From DATNBT01 sp964579765 (GTDB lineage: Bacteria > Acidobacteriota > Vicinamibacteria > Vicinamibacterales > CAVVIG01): 7,995 nt of DNA. The position numbers were made by a program, and so were the translations under genes. Shown one piece after another: positions 1-6,052 of this stretch. The DNA is taken from assembly GCA_964579765.1 (NCBI GenBank), contig CAZOIK010000033.1, positions 1-7,995 of the forward strand. Reading direction: 5' to 3'. The notes beneath the pieces were generated by a model that saw only the letters and a program-made list of their open reading frames with translations, was not told the origin of the DNA and did not search any database. The number at the start of each line of letters is the position of its first letter. Position 1 is the stretch's first letter.

Positions 1-581
1 ACCTGCACCGTTACGTCGGCGTCACGCGGCACGAACACGTCCATCCGCGATCCGAATTTCATGATGCCGAGCCGCTGCCCGGCCCGCACGTCGTCGCCGC
101 CGGCGAGCCGGCAGACGACGCGGCGCGCGAGCATGCCGACGATCTGACGCGCGACGATCGGCTGGCCGTGATGATCGATCCAGATCTCGCTGCGCTCGTT
201 CCGGCCGCCCGCGTCGTGGCGGTAGGCGGGCAGAAACTGGCCGGGCGTGAGCGTCACGCGCGTGACGCGGCCCGACGCCGGCACGCGGTTGACGTGCACG
301 TCCATCGGCGACAGGAAGATGCTGATTTGCTTCCACGCGCCGGGCGGCGCGCCGTCGGGAATCGGCTCGCCGGCGACGAGCACGCGGCCGTCGGCCGGCG
401 CGAGCACGGCGTTGTCGTCGAGCGCGGCGGGCGCGTGGCGCTCAGGATCGCGGAAGAAGAAGAGGAAGAACGCGGCCAGCGCAAACAGCACGACGGCCGC
501 GATCCAGGAAAGAGCAATCGCGGCCGCGGCGAGGACGAGCGCGCCGACAATGAATGGATAGCCTGCTCGATCGACGCGCAA
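1..581 (-). CDS. psd: Phosphatidylserine decarboxylase, PSD-A type (partial, C-terminus off the left edge)
   Basis: Makes phosphatidylethanolamine by decarboxylating phosphatidylserine at the inner membrane, using a pyruvoyl group formed by self-cleavage. About 193 residues are present. Residues about 8-43 are hydrophobic and end in FFFRDPER, the usual N-terminal membrane hairpin. They are followed by APADGRV (61-67), LSPMDVHVNR (90-99) with the conserved Asp and His, and KFGSRMDVF (175-183). The Gly177-Ser178 pair in the last motif is the self-cleavage site, and Ser178 would become the pyruvoyl group. The family is usually about 210-230 residues, so roughly 20-35 are missing at the left edge. 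No ATG fits the N-terminus. I chose TTG at 579-581 because it gives MRVDRAGYPFI, which resembles the usual start of this family; CTG one codon upstream is the alternative. The start lies 6 bp after the stop of the DUF465 gene, so translation is probably coupled. The family is certain; the exact start is less so. Confidence 0.93.
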   Translation of the reverse strand, partial: MRVDRAGYPFIVGALVLAAAAIALSWIAAVVLFALAAFFLFFFRDPERHAPAALDDNAVLAPADGRVLVAGEPIPDGAPPGAWKQISIFLSPMDVHVNRVPASGRVTRVTLTPGQFLPAYRHDAGGRNERSEIWIDHHGQPIVARQIVGMLARRVVCRLAGGDDVRAGQRLGIMKFGSRMDVFVPRDADVTVQ

Positions 582-587
582 CAGACG

Positions 588-776
588 TCAGTGACTCTGG
601 CGACGGATGGACTCCATCCGATCCTTGAGCTGCAGCTTGCGCTTCTTGAGGGTGACTTCTTCGACTTGTTCGGGTTGGGATAAGTAGTGCTTGGAGGTGA
701 GCTGGCTCAGGCGATCGTCGAGGTCGTGATGAAGGGCGGCGAGGTCCTTCAGCTCCTGTGACTGTTGCTCGTTCAT
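588..776 (-). CDS. DUF465 / YdcH-like small protein
   Basis: A 62-residue, highly charged, all-helical protein. The pattern HHDLDDRLSQL (16-26), then a short acidic linker, then EVTLKKRKLQLKDRMESI (40-57) matches the DUF465 (YdcH) family, whose members form a small two-helix hairpin or coiled coil. The H..LD..L and LKK.KL.LKD signatures are visible. The biochemical role of the family is unknown and nothing here shows one. No signal peptide or membrane segment is present, so it is probably cytoplasmic. The start is secure: ATG at 774-776 is preceded by a near-perfect Shine-Dalgarno, the strongest in the window. The gene sits between rimI (59 bp upstream) and psd (6 bp downstream), so it is probably co-transcribed with both. 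The strong ribosome site suggests it is made in larger amounts than its neighbours; that is inference. Confidence 0.9.
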   Translation of the reverse strand: MNEQQSQELKDLAALHHDLDDRLSQLTSKHYLSQPEQVEEVTLKKRKLQLKDRMESIRRQSH

Positions 777-783
777 AAGTCCG

Positions 784-790
784 CCTCCTT
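784..790 (-). promoter_or_regulatory. Strong Shine-Dalgarno of the DUF465 gene
   Basis: On the minus strand the sequence reads AAGGAGG, followed by 7 nt and then ATG. This is a near-perfect match to the anti-Shine-Dalgarno and fixes the start of the small ORF. It contrasts with the genes at the head of transcription units in this window, which have none. Confidence 0.9.
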
Positions 791-791
791 A

Positions 792-837
792 GAGCTTGGG
801 TGGAAACTAGCACAGGCCCGACGAGGCTTGCAAGCTC
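792..837 (-). promoter_or_regulatory. Possible hairpin at the rimI/DUF465 junction
   Basis: GAGCTTG at 792-798 and CAAGCTC at 831-837 are perfect 7-nt complements around a 32-nt loop. On the minus strand the stem ends one base before the AAGGAGG of the DUF465 gene, and its other arm covers the rimI stop codon. A second option is the 10-bp palindrome GCTTGCAAGC at 826-835. No U-run follows, so it is not a normal terminator. It could be an RNA-processing or stability element, or chance. Confidence 0.3.
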
Positions 838-1297
838 ATGACAGGCCTTCCTTCCACAAAATCAGCGCGTCCTCGACCGGGTTCGTATAGTACGCGCGGC
901 GCACGCCGGCCACGGTGAAGCCGAAGCGCTCGTACAGGCGCTGCGCCGGCTCATTCGACCTCCGCACCTCAAGCGTCGCGCGCCGTGCGCCGTGCCGTCC
1001 GCCGTCCTCGAGCACACGCGACAGCAGCGCCGTCGCCACGCCCGCGCGCCGATGTTCGGGCGCGACCGCGAGGTTGTTGATGTGCAGCTCGTCGAGCACG
1101 CGCCAGAACGAGCAGAACCCGATGATCTCGCCGAGCGGCGTCCTGGCGAGATAGAAGAACGAGACGCCCGTGTTCTCGAACTCGGCGAGGTACATCTCGC
1201 GCGTCCACGGGCTCGTGAACGACGCCTCCTCGATCCCCAGCACCGCGTCGAGGTCGGCCTTCGACGTCAACGGCTCGACAACCCACGGCGTCGTCAT
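836..1297 (-). CDS. rimI: Ribosomal protein S18 alanine N-acetyltransferase family (GNAT)
   Basis: A 153-residue GNAT acetyltransferase of the RimI type, which transfers acetyl from acetyl-CoA to the N-terminal alanine of ribosomal protein S18 in E. coli. Visible signs are IEEASFTSPW (22-31), typical of RimI; the acetyl-CoA loop LAVAPEHRRAGVATALL (76-92); and LEVRRSNEPAQRLYERFGF (109-127). In the last motif Glu110 and Tyr122 correspond to the catalytic pair known in RimI. The C-terminus RRAYYTNPVEDALILWK also fits. Length is normal. It lies directly after tsaB, a pairing found in many bacteria. I chose ATG at 1295-1297, 8 bp after the tsaB stop, because the N-terminus then matches the family length. 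A GTG at 1307-1309, overlapping the tsaB stop as GTGA, would add four residues and imply tight coupling; neither start has a clear SD. The substrate could be broader than S18. Confidence 0.9.
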   Translation of the reverse strand: MTTPWVVEPLTSKADLDAVLGIEEASFTSPWTREMYLAEFENTGVSFFYLARTPLGEIIGFCSFWRVLDELHINNLAVAPEHRRAGVATALLSRVLEDGGRHGARRATLEVRRSNEPAQRLYERFGFTVAGVRRAYYTNPVEDALILWKEGLS

Positions 1298-1305
1298 GGG
1301 GTCGA

Positions 1306-2016
1306 TCACCGGCTGCGGGCCTGCTCGCGCGCGAGCTCGGCGTCGGGACGACGGACGTACAGGGGATGAATGCCCGCCGGCGACGAGGTGACGCCGCGCG
1401 ATGCGCTGATGGCGGCCATCCGGCCAATTGCGCCCGCGAGCAGCACCGGCGGCGCGATTCGGGGACCGCGGTCTCCCGCGCCGATCGCCGAGGCATATCG
1501 CGCCGCGCCGTCGCCGGAAAAGATCGACGCACGCACGTCGTACGCCGACCACGCGTGCAGCGTCGCCGCCGGCGACGCGACCGCGGGCGTCTCGAGCGCA
1601 ATCAGGCGTTCCGGCGTGAACATCGGCGCGTCGCCGACGCGGTAGAGCGCCGAAAACACTTCCCCGCGCTGCGCGTCGATCCACGACGCGACGAGCGTCC
1701 CCGGATCCGCGCGTTCGGCCGCGCGCTGCGCCAGGGCCTCGAGCGCCGAGACGCCGACGATCCGCGTGCGGTTCACGAGCGCCAGCCCCTGCATGGTCGC
1801 GATGCCGATGCGCAGCCCGGTGAACGAGCCCGGGCCAGACGCCACCGCATAGAGATCGATCGTCGGCCACGGCGCGCCGAGCGCGGCGAGCTCCGCCGGC
1901 AGCCGCTCGCCGTGCGTGCGCGACGGATCGCCTTCGCGTTCCTCGACAATGCGATCGTCGTCGACGAGCGCGACGCTTCCGGCGCGGTTCGTCGTGTCAA
2001 GTGCAAGCACACGCAT
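1306..2016 (-). CDS. tsaB: tRNA t6A biosynthesis protein TsaB (YeaZ)
   Basis: A 236-residue TsaB/YeaZ protein, the non-catalytic partner of TsaD in adding threonylcarbamoyl to A37 of ANN-decoding tRNAs in the cytoplasm. The N-terminus MRVLALDTTNRAGSVAL is the first strand of the ASKHA fold. THGERLPAEL (34-43) matches the family's HS..L.P region. The hallmark GPGSFTGLRIG (61-71) is intact, as are GVSALEALA (88-96) and DAQRGEVF (114-121). The C-terminus IHPLYVRRPDAE is also typical. The ATG at 2014-2016 gives exactly the family N-terminus. It is divergent from mutS with only 18 bp between the two start codons and has no SD; a TAAAGT hexamer ends 7 nt before the ATG, which suggests a leaderless transcript. 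It heads the run tsaB-rimI-DUF465-psd. Its usual partners tsaD and tsaE are not in this window. Confidence 0.95.
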   Translation of the reverse strand: MRVLALDTTNRAGSVALVDDDRIVEEREGDPSRTHGERLPAELAALGAPWPTIDLYAVASGPGSFTGLRIGIATMQGLALVNRTRIVGVSALEALAQRAAERADPGTLVASWIDAQRGEVFSALYRVGDAPMFTPERLIALETPAVASPAATLHAWSAYDVRASIFSGDGAARYASAIGAGDRGPRIAPPVLLAGAIGRMAAISASRGVTSSPAGIHPLYVRRPDAELAREQARSR

Positions 2017-2020
2017 GCGT

Positions 2021-2026
2021 TAGACT
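2021..2026 (+). promoter_or_regulatory. -10-like element (TAGACT) for mutS
   Basis: TAGACT ends 8 nt before the mutS ATG at 2035. The 18-bp gap contains no purine-rich SD, so the transcript would begin at or within a base or two of the ATG. I see no good -35 match; any -35 would lie inside tsaB. The element overlaps the opposing tsaB -10. This is inferred from pattern and spacing only. Confidence 0.45.
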
Positions 2027-2029
2027 TTA
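2024..2029 (-). promoter_or_regulatory. -10-like element (TAAAGT) for tsaB
   Basis: On the minus strand TAAAGT ends 7 nt before the tsaB ATG, which places the expected transcription start at the start codon itself. It shares 2024-2026 with the mutS -10-like element, so polymerase probably cannot occupy both at once. No clear -35 is visible; it would lie within the mutS coding sequence. Confidence 0.45.
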
Positions 2030-2034
2030 AGCAT

Positions 2035-4677
2035 ATGTCAGCGTCGGCGACCCCGGCGATGCGTCAGTACTTGGACGCGAAGGATCAGCATCGCGATGCC
2101 ATCCTGCTGTTTCGCATGGGCGACTTTTACGAGATGTTCTACGAGGACGCGCTCGTCGCCGCGCGCGCGCTCGAACTGACGCTGACCTCGCGATCGAAGG
2201 ATCAGAACGGCGGCGGCATCCCGATGTGCGGAGTCCCGCACCATGCCGTAGACACATATATCGCGCGCCTCGTCCGAAAAGGCTTTCGTGTCGCGATCTG
2301 CGATCAAGTCGAGGATCCGAAGAAGGCCAAAGGCATCGTCAAACGCGAAGTCGTGCGCGTCGTCTCGCCGGGGACGCTGACCGACGCCAACTTCCTCGAC
2401 GCGCGCGAACCTGCGTTTCTGATGGCTATCGCTCCTGCCAACGGCTCGTGCAGCACCGTCGGCGTCGCGCTCCTCGATCTCTCGACCGGCGAATTCACGG
2501 CCGCCGAGTACGGCGGTGCGGATGGCACGCAGGTGCTGGCCGATGAGTTGGCGTTGCTGAAACCGCGCGAGATTGTCGCACCGAAGGGCGCGGCGCTGCC
2601 GTCCATAATTACAAGTACTGGAATTCCCTTAACGACCGTCGAGCCCTGGACGTTCGACGAAGAGTCGGCCCGACGGACGCTGCTGACCCAACTCCGCGCG
2701 ACCGGCCTCGAAGGCTTCGGCCTCGACGGACATACCGCGGCGGTATCAGCGGCCGGCGCGCTGGTTCACCACCTCCGCGGCACACAGAAGGTCGATCTCG
2801 CGCACGTCAGTCAAATCGCCTATCGACAGCGCGCCGACGCGCTGCTCATCGATCCGACGACGATCGAGCATCTGGAGGTGATCGAGGGATCGGAAGGCGG
2901 CCGCGACGGCTCGCTGCTCGACGAGCTCGACGCCACCGTGACGTCGATCGGCAGCCGGCTGCTGCGCGCGTGGCTGCTGCGGCCGCTGGTGGCCATCGAG
3001 CCGATTCGCGATCGCCTGGACGCCGTCGAAGAGCTGGCGTTCCGCGCGACCGAGCGCGCCAGGTTCCGCGACACCGTCAAAGCCGTCCAGGATCTCGAGC
3101 GGCTGCTCGCGCGCACGGCCCTCGGCACGGCGGGCCCGAGGGATCTCGTCGGCCTGAAGCAGTCGCTCGCCGTGCTCCCCCGGATACGGACGGTGCTCGC
3201 CGATCTGCAGGCGCCGCTCGTCACGTCGCTGCTCGTGTCGATTGACGACCTTGTCGATGTCCGCGACGAGATCGAGCGGACGATCATCGACGATCCGCCG
3301 GCGCTGGCGCGCGACGGCGGGTTCGCCCGCGACGGACGCGACCCCGAGATCGACGAGCTGCGGCGGATCAGCCGATCGGGCAAGCAGGTGATCGCCGAGA
3401 TGGAAGAGGCCGAGCGCGCCCGGACCGGCATCGGCTCGCTCAAGGTGCGGTTCAACCGCGTCTTCGGGTACTACATCGAGGTCTCGAAGTCGAACCTGCA
3501 CGCGGTGCCGGCCGACTACCATCGCAAGCAGACGATCGCCGGCGGCGAGCGCTTCATTACGCCGGCGCTGAAGGAGTACGAGGAGAAAGTGCTCGGCGCC
3601 GACGAGCGCATCCTCGAACGCGAGCTCGAGATCCTCGACGCGCTCCGACGCGCCGTAGCCGCCGAAGCGCCGCGGATTCAGCTGTCCGCGCGCGCATTGG
3701 CGGCGCTCGACGTGCTGGCCGCGCTCGCCGAGGTCGCCTCCAACAACAACTACACCAAGCCCCACGTGCACGACGGCGACGAGATGACGGTCGTCGATGG
3801 CCGGCATCCCGTGGTCGAACGCCACGCCGCGCCCGGCTCCGGCGCCGCGGGCGCGGACGGCTTCGTGCCGAACGACATCACGCTGAACGGGACGACGAGC
3901 CAGCTCGTCGTCCTGACCGGCCCCAACATGGGCGGCAAATCGACCTACCTGCGGCAGACGGCGCTCGTCTGCCTGATGGCGCAGGCTGGATCGTTCGTGC
4001 CGGCGCGCGACGCGAAGCTCCCGATCGTCGATCGCATCTTCGCGCGCGTCGGCGCGTCCGACAACATCGCGCGCGGACAGTCGACCTTCATGGTCGAGAT
4101 GCAGGAGACCGCGAACATCCTGCACCAGGCATCGTCGCGCAGCCTCGTCGTTCTCGACGAGATCGGCCGCGGGACGGCGACCTTCGACGGGCTGAGCATC
4201 GCGTGGGCCGTCGCGGAGTACCTGGCCACCAACCCGCGCGTCCGCCCGAAGACGCTGTTCGCGACGCACTATCACGAGCTCACCGACCTGGCTGACGCTA
4301 CGCCCGGCGTCGTCAACTTCCACGTGGCGGTGCGCGAGTGGAAGGACGAGATCGTGTTTCTGCGGAAGATCGTGCCGGGGCGATCCGATCGCAGCTACGG
4401 CATCCAGGTCGCGCGGCTGGCCGGACTGCCGGCCCCTGTAATCGCACGCGCACGGGAGATCCTGCTCGCCCTCGAGCGCGACGAGCTCGCGCGCGGCGGC
4501 CGGCCGTCGGTCAGCGGGACGCGGACAGATCCACAGCAGCAGCTCGGCCTATTCCAGCCGCCGGCCGAACGCGACGACCATCTGCGCGAGCGGCTCGCCG
4601 AGGTTGACGTCAATCGCCTCACGCCGCTCGACGCGCTGTCGTTCCTCGCCGAACTGAAGAAGGACGCGGGCTCGTGA
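2035..4677 (+). CDS. mutS: DNA mismatch repair protein MutS
   Basis: An 880-residue MutS that recognises mismatches and small loops as a dimer and signals repair through ATP binding. The mismatch-reading Phe-X-Glu is intact as F31-Y32-E33 within MGDFYEMF. The connector is about 125-250 and the core, lever and clamp about 265-560. The ATPase has Walker A GPNMGGKST (629-637), the signature SDNIARGQSTFMVEM (675-689), Walker B LVVLDEIGRGT (704-714, D708/E709) and ATHYHEL (743-749). Near the C-terminus QLGLF (836-840) fits the beta-clamp-binding consensus, followed by the usual LTPLDALSFLAELK tail. I start it at ATG 2035, which matches the family N-terminus; the open frame continues upstream only antisense to tsaB. 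No SD precedes it. The next gene overlaps its stop (GTGA). It is MutS1 rather than MutS2: it has the mismatch domain and no Smr domain. A run of rare AT-rich codons lies at 2605-2631. Confidence 0.98.
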   Translation: MSASATPAMRQYLDAKDQHRDAILLFRMGDFYEMFYEDALVAARALELTLTSRSKDQNGGGIPMCGVPHHAVDTYIARLVRKGFRVAICDQVEDPKKAKGIVKREVVRVVSPGTLTDANFLDAREPAFLMAIAPANGSCSTVGVALLDLSTGEFTAAEYGGADGTQVLADELALLKPREIVAPKGAALPSIITSTGIPLTTVEPWTFDEESARRTLLTQLRATGLEGFGLDGHTAAVSAAGALVHHLRGTQKVDLAHVSQIAYRQRADALLIDPTTIEHLEVIEGSEGGRDGSLLDELDATVTSIGSRLLRAWLLRPLVAIEPIRDRLDAVEELAFRATERARFRDTVKAVQDLERLLARTALGTAGPRDLVGLKQSLAVLPRIRTVLADLQAPLVTSLLVSIDDLVDVRDEIERTIIDDPPALARDGGFARDGRDPEIDELRRISRSGKQVIAEMEEAERARTGIGSLKVRFNRVFGYYIEVSKSNLHAVPADYHRKQTIAGGERFITPALKEYEEKVLGADERILERELEILDALRRAVAAEAPRIQLSARALAALDVLAALAEVASNNNYTKPHVHDGDEMTVVDGRHPVVERHAAPGSGAAGADGFVPNDITLNGTTSQLVVLTGPNMGGKSTYLRQTALVCLMAQAGSFVPARDAKLPIVDRIFARVGASDNIARGQSTFMVEMQETANILHQASSRSLVVLDEIGRGTATFDGLSIAWAVAEYLATNPRVRPKTLFATHYHELTDLADATPGVVNFHVAVREWKDEIVFLRKIVPGRSDRSYGIQVARLAGLPAPVIARAREILLALERDELARGGRPSVSGTRTDPQQQLGLFQPPAERDDHLRERLAEVDVNRLTPLDALSFLAELKKDAGS
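4660..4664 (+). promoter_or_regulatory. Shine-Dalgarno of the ampG-like gene
   Basis: AAGGA inside the last codons of mutS lies 9 nt before the GTG at 4674. It supports that GTG as the start and translation from the mutS mRNA. Confidence 0.7.
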
Positions 4678-6017
4678 GCGACCGGCCGGCCTCCCGCAGA
4701 CGCGACGTCATCGCCTCGCTGCGACATCCGAAGGTGGCGGCGATGCTCGCGCTCGGTTTTTCGTCGGGCCTGCCGTTCTTTCTGAGCAGCAACACGCTCG
4801 GCTACTGGCTGCGCGACGCCGGCACCGGTCTCGCCGCCATCGGCTTTCTCTCGTGGGTCGGGCTCGCGTATTCGCTGAAGTTCCTCTGGGCGCCGTTCAT
4901 CGATCGGCTCGACGCGCCGATCCTCGGCTGGCTCGGCCGGCGCCGCGGGTGGATGATCGCCAGCCAGCTGTTCGTCGCGGCGGGGCTCGTCGGCCTGTCC
5001 GCCACGGGCCTGAAAGCCGGACTCACGACCGTCGGCGTCCTTGCGCTGGTCGTCGCCTTCTCCTCGTCCATCCAGGACATCGTCGTCGACGCGTGGCGAA
5101 TCGAGGTGGCGAGCGACGCCGACGAGCTCGGCCTGCTCTCCGCGGCGTACCTGCTGGGGTACCGGGCGGCGATTATCGTCAACGAGGCGCTCATCCTCAT
5201 CCTCGCGAACCACTTCGGCTGGCCCATGTCCTATGCCGTGATGGGAGCGCTGATGGCGGTTGGCGTCGGCGCGACGCTGGTCGCGTCCGAGCCGCTGCGC
5301 TCGCGCGACGCGCTTCACTCGAAGGCCGCCACCGCGCAGCTCACGAGCGTCCGCGGCGCGTTCGACGCCGTCGTCGGTCCATTCTCGGAGTTCTTCCGCG
5401 CCTACGGCTGGATCGCGCTCCTGATGCTCGCGATGATCAGCTTCTACCGGCTGCCCGAGTTCGTCATGGGGCCGATGGTCAATCCCTTCTATCACGACCT
5501 CGGCATCTCGAAGGACGCGGTCGGCGCCGTCCGCGCGTCGTTCGGGCTCGCCGCGGCGTCGCTCGGCATCGCCGCTGGCGGCGTCAGCGCGCTGCGCTTC
5601 GGGTACTTCAGGACGCTCGTCGCCGGCGCGATCATCCAGAGCCTGGTGATCGCGAGCTTCGCGGCGCTGGTCTATGTCGGTCCCGACGTCCGCGTCTTCG
5701 CGGCGGTGATGTTCGCGGACGACTTCGGGATCGCGTTCGCGTCCGTCGCGCTGGTCACCTACATGTCGAGCCTGACTACGCTCGGGTATACCGCGACGCA
5801 GTATGCACTGCTCAGCTCCGCGTACGTCTACCTCGGCAAGTTCGCGAAGGGGTTTTCGGGCGTGGCGGTCGAGCATCTCGCGGTGGGCCGGACGCTCCTC
5901 GACGGGTACGCGCTCTTCTTCATCGGCGCCGGACTGCTCGGCGTGCCGGCGCTCGTCCTCTGTCTCGTCCTCGCCCGCGCGACGCGTCAGCCCGCCCACG
6001 CCAGCGCGCAGACGTGA
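4674..6017 (+). CDS. ampG: AmpG-family muropeptide permease (MFS)
   Basis: A 447-residue inner-membrane transporter of the AmpG family, which imports GlcNAc-anhydroMurNAc peptides released from cell-wall turnover. Family signs are LGFSSGLPFFL (27-37), YSLKFLWAPFIDR (66-78), GRRRGWM (88-94) and SSIQDIVVDAWRIE (131-144). FADDFGIAFASVALVTYMSSL (347-367) and TATQYALLSSAY (373-384) are also present. About 12 hydrophobic segments can be read. The central loop (205-240) is cytoplasmic by analogy. It is shorter than E. coli AmpG (491), which has two extra helices. The GTG start overlaps the mutS stop by 4 nt and has an SD, so it is probably translated from the mutS message. No ampC, ampR, nagZ or amidase is in view, so a link to beta-lactamase induction cannot be claimed. 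The family is clear; the exact substrate is inferred. Confidence 0.88.
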   Translation: MSDRPASRRRDVIASLRHPKVAAMLALGFSSGLPFFLSSNTLGYWLRDAGTGLAAIGFLSWVGLAYSLKFLWAPFIDRLDAPILGWLGRRRGWMIASQLFVAAGLVGLSATGLKAGLTTVGVLALVVAFSSSIQDIVVDAWRIEVASDADELGLLSAAYLLGYRAAIIVNEALILILANHFGWPMSYAVMGALMAVGVGATLVASEPLRSRDALHSKAATAQLTSVRGAFDAVVGPFSEFFRAYGWIALLMLAMISFYRLPEFVMGPMVNPFYHDLGISKDAVGAVRASFGLAAASLGIAAGGVSALRFGYFRTLVAGAIIQSLVIASFAALVYVGPDVRVFAAVMFADDFGIAFASVALVTYMSSLTTLGYTATQYALLSSAYVYLGKFAKGFSGVAVEHLAVGRTLLDGYALFFIGAGLLGVPALVLCLVLARATRQPAHASAQT

Positions 6018-6038
6018 GAGCCTGCACGACGACCTGTC

Positions 6039-6044
6039 TATAAT
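6039..6044 (+). promoter_or_regulatory. Consensus -10 element (TATAAT) for speB
   Basis: A perfect TATAAT lies in the 35-bp gap after the ampG-like gene and ends 8 nt before the ATG at 6053. TG at 6035-6036 sits one base off the extended -10 position. No -35 of note is seen. With no SD before the ATG, a leaderless or 1-2 nt leader transcript is the simplest reading. It would give speB its own promoter even though it follows mutS-ampG on the same strand. Confidence 0.6.
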
Positions 6045-6052
6045 TGCTCGCG

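Noticed and set aside
168..683. Plus-strand open frames opposite psd and the DUF465 gene
   Set aside because: The minus strand carries clear Psd and DUF465 motifs, and the plus frames are composition shadows.
1298..1870. Upstream open frame that would extend RimI to 344 residues
   Set aside because: It lies out of frame inside tsaB and has shadow composition. RimI homology begins just after 1297.
1366..2034. Upstream open frame that would extend MutS by 223 residues
   Set aside because: It is antisense to tsaB, Arg-rich and unlike any MutS N-terminus. ATG 2035 gives the normal start with the F-Y-E motif at 31-33.
2746..4323. Long minus-strand open frame opposite mutS
   Set aside because: It is an Arg/Asp/Glu/Gly-rich shadow of a GC-rich coding strand with no family motifs, while the plus strand has an intact MutS.
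4395..5999. 534-codon minus-strand open frame opposite the ampG-like gene
   Set aside because: It covers the whole transporter in antisense and is highly charged with no recognisable motif, which is the usual artefact of third-position GC bias.
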